DNA from: Cyanobacteria bacterium MAG CAR3_bin_5
Lineage (GTDB): Bacteria; Cyanobacteriota; Cyanobacteriia; PCC-6307; Cyanobiaceae
Length of the DNA: 50,338 nt
Reading direction: 5' to 3'
Assembly (NCBI GenBank): GCA_026709085.1
Contig: JAPOTR010000061.1
Location: forward strand, 1-50,338
Shown here: positions 36,001-44,858 of the stretch, piece after piece
How positions within the stretch are numbered: the stretch's first letter is position 1
Layout: every line of letters begins with the position of its first letter
Made by a program: the position numbers and the translations under genes
Notes under the pieces: model-generated
The model's database searches: none
What the model saw: only the letters and a program-made list of their open reading frames with translations
What the model was told of the DNA's origin: nothing

Positions 36001-36620
36001 AACTGGAGCAGGGGTTGCAGGCCTTGGAGCCCGTCAACATGCTGGCGCTGGAGGAGTTGGAGGAGCTGGAGGGCCGGCTTGCCGCCATCGGGGAGCGGTT
36101 GGCCGTGCTTCTGGAGGAGCGGGAGGGACTGCTGCAGCGCATCGAGACCATGGCCGGTCTCCGCAAAGAAGCCTTCATGGAGGCGTTTACTGCGGTCAAC
36201 GGGCATTTCCAGCAGATCTTTACCCAGCTTTCCGATGGAGAGGGTCACCTTCAACTGGAGGACGACGCGGATCCCCTCTCCGGCGGTCTCACCCTGGTGG
36301 CTCATCCCAAGGGCAAGGTCATGCGTCGTTTGGGCGCCATGTCCGGGGGGGAAAAGTCCCTGACCGCCCTCAGCTTCCTGTTTGCCCTGCAACGCTTTCG
36401 TCCCTCCCCTTTCTATGCTCTGGATGAGGTGGACAGCTTCCTGGATGGCGTCAACGTGGAGAACCTGGCCAGGTTGATTGCCCAGCAAGCCCGACTGGCC
36501 CAGTTTCTCGTGGTGAGTCACCGTCGCCCCATGATTGCTGCGGCACAGTGCGCCATCGGGGTCACCCAGGCCCGTGGCGCCCACACCCAGGTGATCGGCC
36601 TGCCCACCCAGGCGGCCTAG
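33021..36620 (+). CDS. smc: Chromosome partition protein SMC
   Basis: 1199 residues from TTG 33021, giving VYVQQVKIRCFKSFGG, the usual SMC start; the frame extends to 32982. N-terminal head has TVITGPNGSGKSNIIDGI (Walker A). Two long coiled coils are separated by a hinge (about residues 530-680, with SGLPGIHGPVAKLGEVD and RFQGLVDRAVALVRFEP). The C-terminal head carries MSGGEKSLTALSFLFAL (signature) and FYALDEVDSFLD (Walker B). It is an ATP-driven condensin arm acting with ScpA/ScpB in chromosome organisation. The coiled-coil parts are Arg/Gln/Leu-rich, which explains the very long antisense frame opposite. Confidence 0.96.
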   Translation: MVYVQQVKIRCFKSFGGSVEVPLNPGFTVITGPNGSGKSNIIDGILFCLGLASSRGMRAERLPDLINHRMARQGKAAEASVSVTFSLADWHPPDDVEPDVVEGVMESAGPWIDPSRQQVVISRRIRVAPGGAYSSIYSIGEESCSLSQLQVQLRRLRIDPTGSNVVMQGDVTRIVSMGGRERREIIDELAGVALFDQRIEQCRAKLANVRDHEERCRIVEAELRNSRLRLEKDCKKARRYRQLRDELRQSRHQELVLLWEKSCQERDDLAARQVRNQQEQEVLSARREEWIEGRRGKIRQLQDIQDQVKALGEDQLLSVQGELAGLQGRERELQRSLQSQDQADIEQRHHDWRGRCGRLQAAAEAQAATDPAAQLEAVAAHCACTERDVEQHRRQLGELADRSGSWLRVHQQRQQAMAALRAGIQPLRAEQLRLQERLKQEEQQLKDGREKQRQAEADHRQNQDKLDDLAARKARLRQKLETLQTGCNEGSSALELLQRSRQRLERDQVKLEQDLAKLESRRETLQESRGTAALRLILESGLPGIHGPVAKLGEVDPPHRLALEVAAGGRLNHVVVDDDQIAAQAIALLKQHRAGRLTFLPLNRLRAPTTPAPMTRVGRRFQGLVDRAVALVRFEPVYGQVFAHVLGETLVFETLNQARRLLGQYRCVTLEGELLERSGAMTGGSLQRRQDRLGFSHSEQADEAEPLQQRLLELGRRLIASRREEAKQSQALDALQTRLTDTSCRLAAVNAEHGSVLPQHRTLADALRQQQQRITAGAARIAEAKGRLQALEEELKARHSQLAMLEAPAEEGDDAQVVSGQWRRLQEELKTAEARHTANLAQRETLHSAVRKHQLDGQRLADQRQLLTREGEQLERERETLARRQRELAADRQQLATQRQALQARLQGLQQALGEQRRQRDQLEAAVGQLNRKIHRGAWEQQQLAERQQALKDQQMALEERIRQQQAALPDPRPPLPETLRAAGMEALQQHVRELEQGLQALEPVNMLALEELEELEGRLAAIGERLAVLLEEREGLLQRIETMAGLRKEAFMEAFTAVNGHFQQIFTQLSDGEGHLQLEDDADPLSGGLTLVAHPKGKVMRRLGAMSGGEKSLTALSFLFALQRFRPSPFYALDEVDSFLDGVNVENLARLIAQQARLAQFLVVSHRRPMIAAAQCAIGVTQARGAHTQVIGLPTQAA

Positions 36621-36679
36621 TTGTCTTCCACCCCTGTTCCGGATCTCTGGAACAATGGAGTCATGCACCACTAACTCCT

Positions 36680-37630
36680 TTGGATTCTATTTCCTCGTCC
36701 AGCACCACTGTTCCGTTCAATCGTCTCTGGTTCCGCTCCGAATTCATGGGCGCCCAGGTGATTGCCAAGGATTCCGGCCGTCGCCTCGGCCTTGTGGGAG
36801 AGATGGTGGTGGACGTGGATCGCCGGGAAGTGGTGGCGTTGGGCCTGCGGGACAACGCCCTGACGCGCCTGCTGCCGGGGGCGCCCCGCTGGATGCTCCT
36901 GCGGGAGATTCGCCAGGTGGGGGACGTGGTGCTGGTGGACTCCTCCGATGCGGTGGCGGAGAACTTCAGCCCGGAGCGCTACAGCCGGGTGATCAACTGC
37001 CAGGTGATTACAGAGTCCGGCGAGCAACTGGGCCGGGTGCTGGGCTTCAGCTTCGACGTGGAAACCGGTGAACTGGTCACCCTTCTCATTGCTGCCCTCG
37101 GAGTCCCGGTGCTGGCCAACGGGGTGCTCAGCACCTGGGAGTTGGGCGCTGCGGAAATCGTCAGTTCCGGCCCTGATCGCATCATCGTCTATGAGGGGGC
37201 GGAGGAGAAGCTGCAGCAGGTCAGTTCCGGGTTGCTGGAAAAGCTGGGCATCGGTGGCGAGAGCTGGGAGCGCCAGGGGCAGCAAACCTATGGCGCCGTT
37301 GTTCCCGTGGAGAACCAGTTGGCGCCGGGACAACCCGATCAGGAAGAGCAGCGCCAGCAGGAGGCGTTGCGGGGTGAGTTCAACGGGAATCAGACCCAAA
37401 GCCGGTACGACGACGTGGAGCCGGAATTGGAGTACGTGGAGGCGGAGCGCAGCCGTCGCGCCGCCCCGTCCCGGCAGCGTCTTTACCTGAGCGAGGACGG
37501 CCCTGCCCCCCCGCGCCAGCAACCCGCCAATCCCTACTGGGACGAGGATGACAGCCCGGATCCCGGTACCCGCCGCCCCCGTTCGCAGCCCACCGATGAA
37601 GTGGGGGATCCCTGGCAGGACGACCTGTAG
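36680..37630 (+). CDS. PRC-barrel domain protein
   Basis: 316 residues from TTG 36680 (alternatives: an upstream GTG/ATG-type start at 36548 inside smc, or ATG 36746). Two PRC-barrel beta domains occur: IAKDSGRRLGLVGEMVVDVD and QVITESGEQLGRVLGFSFDVETGELV. Each has the G-x-x-(L/V)-G core. The C-terminal 110 residues are low complexity, acidic and Arg/Gln/Pro-rich, ending in DPWQDDL, similar in flavour to the DnaK tail at 15022. PRC barrels in cyanobacteria often serve RNA processing or photosynthetic assembly, but the role here is unknown. It follows smc by 59 bp. Confidence 0.8.
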   Translation: MDSISSSSTTVPFNRLWFRSEFMGAQVIAKDSGRRLGLVGEMVVDVDRREVVALGLRDNALTRLLPGAPRWMLLREIRQVGDVVLVDSSDAVAENFSPERYSRVINCQVITESGEQLGRVLGFSFDVETGELVTLLIAALGVPVLANGVLSTWELGAAEIVSSGPDRIIVYEGAEEKLQQVSSGLLEKLGIGGESWERQGQQTYGAVVPVENQLAPGQPDQEEQRQQEALRGEFNGNQTQSRYDDVEPELEYVEAERSRRAAPSRQRLYLSEDGPAPPRQQPANPYWDEDDSPDPGTRRPRSQPTDEVGDPWQDDL

Positions 37631-37639
37631 AACCCCTGT

Positions 37640-38953
37640 TCAGGACTCCTTGGCAACGGGAGGCAGGGGCCTGCCGCGGCGGTGGTGGAACTGCAACCGC
37701 AACACCTCCGTCACCATGGCGCTGAGGGCTGCTACGGCCCCCCCCGGTCCCCTCAACTGCCGCAACGCCATGGCCATGGCCTCCAGCCTTGCGGGTTGAC
37801 GCAGCAACGCCAATGCCTCCTGGGCAATCTGGGTTGGGGTGATGGCGCCGATCCGCTCCGGCACAACCATGCGGCCCGCCTGGAGATTGGGCCAGGCCAG
37901 GCCGGCCCCACGCCTCGCCACAACGGGCAGGGCCGCCATGGTGATGACGCGCCTCAACAGGGGCACGCCACCCAGCAGGCCCCAAGGCCCATCCCAGGCC
38001 CGTATCACGTGGGAATACTGGGTGGGCAGCAACACCAGCATGGGAACCGCCAGGGCCCCCAGTTCGGCGGTGTTGGCCCCCACAGTGGTGAGGGCCATGG
38101 CGCAGCGCCGCAATTCCCCATGGGCGGGGTGGTGATCCACCACGGCAATCCGCACCCCTGTTGCTGTACAGAGGGACCAGTGGCCATGGGCAGGGGAAGG
38201 GGCCTCCAGTCGTACGGCGCCGACGCCAAAGGTGGCGGCCAGTGGATTCTGCGGCCCGGCAAAACGGAGCAGGTCCTGGGGGCTCACCGTGGGGGCCAGG
38301 GGCAGGAGAAAGCGACAGTCCGGGTAATGCTGATGGAGCTGCTCGGCGGTGGCCGCCATGAAGGGCATTCCCACCCACAGCTTGGCCGGCTTGGAGCCAG
38401 GCAGCAGGGCAACGGTCACCGGGGCCGGGAACCGGGCCGCAGGGGAGACGCCCGGGTCCCTGGACAGGTCCGCCATCAGGTCGCCAATGATTTGGGCCCG
38501 GTGGCGCCAGCGCCGCGGCACCCGTCCATAGGCCCTGGGTCCCATGGCCGCAATGCGGTCACACCAGCGGGGCCAGCGGGCCACCCATTCGGCGTAGCAG
38601 ACGTGGCGATAGCCCAGCCGGGCCGCCAGCAATACGGCCCACAACTGATCACCCCCCAGAAACACCACCACCCCGTGGGGTTGCCAGCGCCGGTAGCGCC
38701 CGGGTTGCAGCAACAGGCGCCAGAAGAAACGCGCCGGAACAATCTGGTCGAACACCCCCAGGGCGGCGGCAGACCTGGCCTCCTGTCCATGGGCATGGGG
38801 GCACGGGGTCAGCACCAGATGGAGCCGGGCGGCGGCGAAGGCGGGATCGGCCGCCAGATCACGCTGAAGACGGCGGGCCAGGGGGCGCACCCAGGTGAGC
38901 AGTTCGCCCGGTCCGTTGGACACCAGGATGATGTCGCTCTGGGGAAAAGCCAT
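37640..38953 (-). CDS. LpxB-like (lipid-A-disaccharide-synthase-related) glycosyltransferase-fold protein
   Basis: 437 residues from ATG 38953. The GT-B-like pattern is SDIILVSNGPGELLTWVRPL near the N-terminus, then VVFLGGDQLWAVLLAARLGY and AQIIGDLMADL. ALLPGSKPAKLWVGMPFMAATAEQL lies in the middle, and GANTAELGALAVPMLVLLPTQ in the C-terminal domain. This resembles the cyanobacterial family annotated as lipid-A-disaccharide-synthase-related. Substrate unknown. The start ATG uses the last base of the preceding tRNA-Leu, so there is no leader. Its 3' end is 9 bp from the PRC-barrel gene's stop. Confidence 0.75.
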   Translation of the reverse strand: MAFPQSDIILVSNGPGELLTWVRPLARRLQRDLAADPAFAAARLHLVLTPCPHAHGQEARSAAALGVFDQIVPARFFWRLLLQPGRYRRWQPHGVVVFLGGDQLWAVLLAARLGYRHVCYAEWVARWPRWCDRIAAMGPRAYGRVPRRWRHRAQIIGDLMADLSRDPGVSPAARFPAPVTVALLPGSKPAKLWVGMPFMAATAEQLHQHYPDCRFLLPLAPTVSPQDLLRFAGPQNPLAATFGVGAVRLEAPSPAHGHWSLCTATGVRIAVVDHHPAHGELRRCAMALTTVGANTAELGALAVPMLVLLPTQYSHVIRAWDGPWGLLGGVPLLRRVITMAALPVVARRGAGLAWPNLQAGRMVVPERIGAITPTQIAQEALALLRQPARLEAMAMALRQLRGPGGAVAALSAMVTEVLRLQFHHRRGRPLPPVAKES

Positions 38954-39034
38954 GCGGATGGCGAGATTTGAACTCGCAAGGCCGAAGCCACACGCCCCTC
39001 AAACGTGCGTGTCTACCAATTCCACCACATCCGC
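38953..39034 (-). tRNA. tRNA-Leu(GAG)
   Basis: An 82-nt gene on the minus strand. Acceptor GCGGATG at the 5' end pairs with CATCCGC at the 3' end. The D arm has GTGGAATTGGTAGACAC; the anticodon arm is CACGT-TTGAGGG-GCGTG with anticodon GAG, reading CUC and CUU. A long variable arm (TGGCTTCGGCC) and TpsiC arm GCGAGTTCAAATCTCGC confirm a class II tRNA. CCA is not encoded. The final base is also the A of the next gene's start codon. Confidence 0.93.
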
Positions 39035-39147
39035 TTTTGTTGCGCAGCCATGGCTTGCCTGCCCCTTTATTAAACACCACGGGCTCCCCATGCTGGCCTG
39101 CCGTAGCCAAGCACTGATACGATCCACCATTGGCGGCGTCTCTGTGG

Positions 39148-40498
<1,351 letters not shown>

Positions 40499-40506
<8 letters not shown>

Positions 40507-40840
40507 CGGCCATGGTCAACAGGCCCTGCTGGCCCACCAGCAACTCCCGCAACAGGCTCACCAGACCCAGCCAGATCACCGGCGTCACGTCCACACCGCC
40601 GATGGGAGCCACCCAGCGGCGGGTGGGGGCCAGAACAGGCTCCGTGGGGACGTGGAGCAGGCGCCAGCCACCCCGCTGAAGATTCACCTGGGGATACCAG
40701 GTGAGCACGATGCGGAAGAGAAACAGCAGGCTCCAGGCGGCCAGCGCCAAGCCCAGTAGCAGGTGGAGCCAGGGCAGAGCCTTGGCCAGGACCGGAAAGG
40801 CTGTAGCTGCGGGTCCGGCAACAATCTCGGGCGACAGCAC
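40499..40840 (-). CDS. YggT family membrane protein
   Basis: 113 residues. Two hydrophobic segments ([24 protein letters not shown] and [19 protein letters not shown]) bracket YPQVN and [22 protein letters not shown]. The last, P-x-L-x-P-x-RR-x-x-P-x-GG-x-D-x-(S/T)P, is the YggT signature. Members affect membrane or chloroplast nucleoid organisation and osmotic response. Convergent overlap with accC. The 189 bp between this gene and bicA hold nothing I can identify beyond a probable bicA promoter. Confidence 0.9.
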
Positions 40841-41029
40841 GGGGGAGACGGGGACAGTCTTCGGTCAGTCTAGCCAGGGCCTATCGGGTCACCCGTGACG
40901 CCCTTTCCCCTCGCCACCGGGGGCGCCGCAGGAAAGCAGTTGCCGATTCAGACGGCCGTATCATCAGAGACCAATGGGGGAGGCCATCTGTTATTTTTTT
41001 TATGTCTTTGCCAATAGTGCCTAAATCTG

Positions 41030-42700
41030 ATGCAGCTTCTGAATAACATTAACGCCAACAACCTCAAAGGTGACTGGTGGGGCGGCCTCACGGCCGCCAT
41101 CATTGCCCTGCCCATGGCCCTCACCTTTGGCGTCGCCTCCGGTGCTGGGCCTGAAGCAGGTCTGTGGGGCGCCGTATTGGTCGGGCTGTTTGCGGCCCTG
41201 TTCGGGGGCACACCCACCCTCATCTCGGAGCCCACCGGTCCCATGACGGTGGTGATGACCGCGGTGATTGCCAACCTCACCGCCAGCAACCCTGATGACC
41301 CTGAAAAGGGGCTGGCCATGGCCTTCACCGTGGTGATGATGGCTGGCGTGTTCCAGATCCTGCTGGGCCTCCTGCGCCTGGGGCGCTACATCACCCAGAT
41401 GCCCTACACGGTGATTTCAGGCTTCATGTCCGGGATCGGCTTCATCCTCATCGTGCTGCAGTTGGGGCCGGCATTGGGGCAGAAGGGCCCCCCGGGCGGA
41501 GTAGTGGGAACCTTGTGGAATCTGCCCCAGTTGTTTGCCGGCACCCGGCCGCTGGAGCTGCTGCTTGCCGTGATCACCGTAGTCATTCTCTGGTTCTGGC
41601 CCCAGCGCTGGAAGAAAGTTCTTCCTTCCCAAGTGGTGGCCCTTGTGGTCGGCGCCATCCTCTCCCTGACCCTGATTCCCTCAATGGGTTCCGGTGGAGA
41701 GGAAATCCGTCGCATCGGGGAAATCAGCGCCGGTCTCCCCAGTTTGCAGATTCCGGTCTTCGGGGCCGACGAACTGGGCTTGATGTTGGCGGATGCTGCA
41801 GTGTTGGGGGCGTTGGGATCTATTGACGCCCTGCTCACCTCCATGGTGGCGGACAGTCTGACCCGCACCGAGCACAACTCCAACAAGGAATTGGTGGGCC
41901 AGGGCCTGGGCAACCTGGTGTCGGGCCTGTTTGGCGGCATCGCCGGGGCTGGCGCCACCATGGGCACAGTGGCCAACATTCAGACGGGGGCGCGATCAGC
42001 CCTCTCCGGCGTCATCCGGGCGATGCTCCTGATGGTGGCGATTCTGGCTCTTCCCGCTTTGGTGGCCCCGATCCCCATGGCGGTGCTGGCGGGTATTGCC
42101 CTGAAGGTGGGCTTCGACATTGTGGATTGGGGATTCCTCAAGCGGGCCCACCGGATTTCCGCCAAGGGCGCTCTGATCCTCTACGTGGTCATTGGCCTTA
42201 CGGTGCTGTGGGATCTGATTGTGGCCGTAGGCGTAGGCGTCTTCGTGGCCAATATGCTCACCATTGACCGCCTCGCCCAGCGGCAGAGTGACGTGGTGAA
42301 GTCCATCAGCACAGCGGATGATGACTTGAATCTGCCCCAGGAGGAGAAAGCCCTGCTGGATGCGGGCGGGGGCCGCGTGCTCCTCTTTCAGCTTACGGGA
42401 GACATGATTTTCGGCGTGGCCAAGGCCATTGGCCGGGAGCACAACGTCATTGGCAAGTGCGACGCCGTCGTATTCGATCTTGGCGCCGTCTCCCATCTAG
42501 GCGTCACTGCGGCATTGGCCCTGGAGAATGCTGTGGAGGAGGCGGTGGAAGCCAAGCGCCATGTTTATGTTGTGGGGGCGGCCGGCACCACCCGCAAACG
42601 GTTGGAAGCACTGAAGTTGTTTGAATTGCTGCCTGCTGACCACACTCAGTTGAGTCGCGGCAAGGCGCTGGCTGCGGCTGTTCAGGCCATCAAGGGCTGA
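41030..42700 (+). CDS. bicA: SulP-family bicarbonate transporter BicA
   Basis: 556 residues with 12 or so membrane segments followed by a C-terminal STAS domain (FDLGAVSHLGVTAALALENAVEEA). The membrane part starts LKGDWWGGLTAAIIALPMALTFGVASG and includes FGGTPTLISEPTGPMTVVMTA. This is close to the Na+-dependent BicA type of cyanobacteria. It would supply HCO3- to the carbon-concentrating mechanism and to cyanase (44349), which uses bicarbonate as a co-substrate. A sulfate transporter of the same family is the alternative. Its last codons overlap the convergent nuclease-like gene by 11 bp (stops 42690 and 42700). Confidence 0.9.
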   Translation: MQLLNNINANNLKGDWWGGLTAAIIALPMALTFGVASGAGPEAGLWGAVLVGLFAALFGGTPTLISEPTGPMTVVMTAVIANLTASNPDDPEKGLAMAFTVVMMAGVFQILLGLLRLGRYITQMPYTVISGFMSGIGFILIVLQLGPALGQKGPPGGVVGTLWNLPQLFAGTRPLELLLAVITVVILWFWPQRWKKVLPSQVVALVVGAILSLTLIPSMGSGGEEIRRIGEISAGLPSLQIPVFGADELGLMLADAAVLGALGSIDALLTSMVADSLTRTEHNSNKELVGQGLGNLVSGLFGGIAGAGATMGTVANIQTGARSALSGVIRAMLLMVAILALPALVAPIPMAVLAGIALKVGFDIVDWGFLKRAHRISAKGALILYVVIGLTVLWDLIVAVGVGVFVANMLTIDRLAQRQSDVVKSISTADDDLNLPQEEKALLDAGGGRVLLFQLTGDMIFGVAKAIGREHNVIGKCDAVVFDLGAVSHLGVTAALALENAVEEAVEAKRHVYVVGAAGTTRKRLEALKLFELLPADHTQLSRGKALAAAVQAIKG

Positions 42701-43220
42701 ACCCGTTGCTCCTCCGCCGGACCGGCGCTCTGCGTCGGACCGAGCAGTCTTGAAATGTTCTGTTCCAGGATTCGATGTTGAGGACGACACACCCCTGAGC
42801 CATGGGGCGGATCCATGGCTCAGGGGCGCCTGTTGGCAGGATCCTGGCGAGTTGATCCTGCCTTGGTACCATGAGAGCAGAATCCAGACTGTCCAGCGCA
42901 ATCAGGACAACGTACGTAATCGGTTTATCACCGCGCCCTGCACACCATTCGTAGAGAAACGAGTCTCTATACTTGTATTTGAGATCCTGATCAAGTTGGC
43001 CACTCACTAACTTCCGCCTCCATTCACGCCTCCTGTCCTCCGTAGCGCCAGAATTCTGCGGATCCTTGATTTCGACAAACAGATATTGATTCTGAAATTC
43101 GATGATGAAGTCAACAGCCTTCATGCAATGGCTCAGACCGTGATCGCGGCCGTCAAACTTCCGTGCGCTCACCGCGCCCTCGAATACAAATTCCAACTCC
43201 CCTTCCGTGAGACGGCACAT
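42690..43220 (-). CDS. PD-(D/E)XK nuclease-like partner of the AAA ATPase (candidate defence gene)
   Basis: 176 residues. Possible PD-(D/E)XK core: Glu14, then VDFIIEF (Asp37), then YLFVEIKDP (Glu50-Ile-Lys52), followed by a charged helix (REWRRKLVSGQLDQDLKYKYRD) like the Q-containing helix of many restriction-type nucleases. It is 1-nt overlapped with the ATPase gene (TAATG), so they are translationally coupled and probably form a complex. I recognise no named family. A 35-bp perfect inverted repeat lies in its 3' coding region (42792-42826). The two-gene plan (ABC-type ATPase plus nuclease) resembles Septu- or Gabija-like antiviral pairs only in general architecture. Confidence 0.6.
   Translation of the reverse strand: MCRLTEGELEFVFEGAVSARKFDGRDHGLSHCMKAVDFIIEFQNQYLFVEIKDPQNSGATEDRRREWRRKLVSGQLDQDLKYKYRDSFLYEWCAGRGDKPITYVVLIALDSLDSALMVPRQDQLARILPTGAPEPWIRPMAQGCVVLNIESWNRTFQDCSVRRRAPVRRRSNGFSP
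42792..42826. repeat. Perfect 14-bp inverted repeat inside the nuclease-like gene
   Basis: CCCCTGAGCCATGG (42792-42805) and CCATGGCTCAGGGG (42813-42826) are exact reverse complements around a 7-nt loop. It lies downstream of the bicA stop, so on the plus strand it could form a strong hairpin in the bicA 3' end, and on the minus strand in the C-terminal coding part of the nuclease-like gene. The latter reads EPWIRPMAQG here. No T run follows. Confidence 0.9.
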
Positions 43221-44275
43221 TATCCCAAGTCTCCCAAGCTGCGCCTCACTTGGCGGTCGTACAGGTCGGTGAACGTATCGGCGATCAAATCCGGATTAAT
43301 GTCGTGGAAGCCGGACGCTGTGCTACAGACGACGCCTTCATTATTGTTGCCCTCTTTGCGATAGAGGCTATGGAACATCACTTGATCATCGTCTTTGGTG
43401 CGCAGGTCCAACTCCTTGAGTACCACGTAGCTGTGGGTGGCAATGAATACCTGAACACCGTCGCGCTGAAGCTCAAGCAGAAAATTCATCAACGTGCCGA
43501 CGAGGCTGGGGTTCATGTTGGTCTCCGGTTCGTCCCAGAAGAGGATGGACTGCTCATCCCAATCGACACAAGAGAAAGCGGAACTCTCCTCCAGCTTCCC
43601 CACAGCTCCGTTTTGGATGAGCCGCCACAGCAGCCCCAGCTTGCACATTCCCTCAGCCAGGAACGTGAATTCCAGGTCTCCGCTGTGATCGCTGAGAAAG
43701 AATTCCTCACCCTTCACGTTGATGCTGCCACCGATCACGTTTCCGAGGCTCTCAAGCAACTGCTTTCTTCTCTGACCAGGTTCCCGCAGCTTTCGAAGAT
43801 ATGCACGATCCAGAATGTCTTTATAGACCTCTTCGAAATGAATCTCGCGTGCAGAATAAAGCGACAAAAATCCGGGTGCATTCGCCAGCATCTCCTTGGC
43901 GGGGATATAAACGCTCCGGATTGGCTTGGAGAACCGCCAGCTTTCAGTATCGTCTGCAGGGCGGCCGTCACGAGAGAATGTGGCGGCCAGCTTCCTGTCA
44001 CCCATGTGGACCGTGACAGTGGCGCTGGAATTGCCCCCGCTGCGCTGGACGAGGCGCCCCGGCGTGCCACCGGACGGTCCCATCACGCGCACCAGCTTCT
44101 CGGAGAAGGGGCTGCCGCGCCCATCAGAGGCTTCGCAGGCGGCGTAGCACACCTTCAGCAGATGGGTCTTGCCCGTGCCGTTGGCGCCGATCAAGACGTT
44201 GATGCCGGGCGACAACTCCAGATCCAGATGCGTGAACGCGGTAAAGCGCTCCAGTTCCACGCGAGTCAGGGGCAC
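43220..44275 (-). CDS. AAA family (ABC/OLD-like) ATPase, candidate antiphage defence subunit
   Basis: 351 residues. A SMC/RecF-type ATPase without coiled coils. Walker [18 protein letters not shown] has Lys36. Walker [18 protein letters not shown] has Asp248-Glu249, and the H-loop is [14 protein letters not shown]. The Glu-Pro-Glu after Walker B is the usual AAA_21 pattern, in which the ATPase senses or hydrolyses ATP to control a partner effector. It overlaps the nuclease-like gene by 1 nt. The pair is oriented opposite to both neighbours (bicA and cynS), which suggests a mobile defence cassette set in the bicA-cynS interval. DNA-repair RecF-like or toxin-regulatory roles are alternatives. 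Confidence 0.85.
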   Translation of the reverse strand: MPLTRVELERFTAFTHLDLELSPGINVLIGANGTGKTHLLKVCYAACEASDGRGSPFSEKLVRVMGPSGGTPGRLVQRSGGNSSATVTVHMGDRKLAATFSRDGRPADDTESWRFSKPIRSVYIPAKEMLANAPGFLSLYSAREIHFEEVYKDILDRAYLRKLREPGQRRKQLLESLGNVIGGSINVKGEEFFLSDHSGDLEFTFLAEGMCKLGLLWRLIQNGAVGKLEESSAFSCVDWDEQSILFWDEPETNMNPSLVGTLMNFLLELQRDGVQVFIATHSYVVLKELDLRTKDDDQVMFHSLYRKEGNNNEGVVCSTASGFHDINPDLIADTFTDLYDRQVRRSLGDLG

Positions 44276-44348
44276 AGGCGTTGCAGCACATCATGGATAA
44301 CGGTAACCAAGCCAACGGTCCCGTTGGCCTGGGCAGTGGAGGATCCCC

Positions 44349-44804
44349 ATGGTTTTCCTCAACGCCATGGCTCCCATGACCGAAACCCTGCTCGCCGCCA
44401 AGGCCGCATCCGGTCTCACCTTTGCTCAGTTGGCGTCCCACGTGGGGCTGGACGAGATGTGTGTGGCGGCCATGCTGTACGGGCAGGCCAGCGCATCACC
44501 GCAAGAGGCGGCCAAGCTCTGTCAGGCCCTGGGTCTGGGGGAGGATGCCGTGGCGTTTCTGACCCGCTATCCCACCAAGGGATGTCTGGATCCCGAGGTG
44601 CCAACCGATCCCCTCATCTATCGCTTCTACGAAATCATGCAGGTTTACGGACTGCCGATGAAGGACGTGATTCAGGAAAAATTCGGCGACGGCATCATGA
44701 GCGCCATAGACTTCACCCTCCACGTGGACAAGGTGGAGGATCCCAAGGGAGATCGGGTCAAGGTGGTCTTCTGCGGCAAGTTCCTGCCCTACAGGAAGTG
44801 GTGA
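44349..44804 (+). CDS. cynS: Cyanate hydratase (cyanase)
   Basis: 151 residues. Bicarbonate-dependent hydrolysis of cyanate to ammonia and CO2 in a cytoplasmic decamer. The N-terminal helix-turn-helix-like domain has [20 protein letters not shown]. The catalytic C-terminal domain has [32 protein letters not shown], containing the active-site Arg, Glu and Ser positions. Ends [16 protein letters not shown] as usual. Starts at ATG 44349; ATG codons 7 and 10 are other candidates. bicA upstream would supply the co-substrate, but the defence cassette separates them. Cyanate from urea or host metabolism could be a nitrogen source. Confidence 0.95.
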   Translation: MVFLNAMAPMTETLLAAKAASGLTFAQLASHVGLDEMCVAAMLYGQASASPQEAAKLCQALGLGEDAVAFLTRYPTKGCLDPEVPTDPLIYRFYEIMQVYGLPMKDVIQEKFGDGIMSAIDFTLHVDKVEDPKGDRVKVVFCGKFLPYRKW

Positions 44805-44858
44805 GGGGGGGGGGCTGGCCCATGGGGCGCTAGCATCCTCCCCAGACCTCCACTCCCC

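Noticed and set aside
34509..36671. A 720-codon open frame antisense to smc
   Set aside because: It overlaps a clear SMC with Walker, hinge and signature motifs. The antisense product is Leu/Gln-rich without motifs, an expected effect of GC-rich codon use.
43250..44833. 527-codon plus-strand frame opposite the AAA ATPase
   Set aside because: The minus-strand protein has complete ATPase motifs and couples to its neighbour; the plus-strand frame also overlaps cynS.
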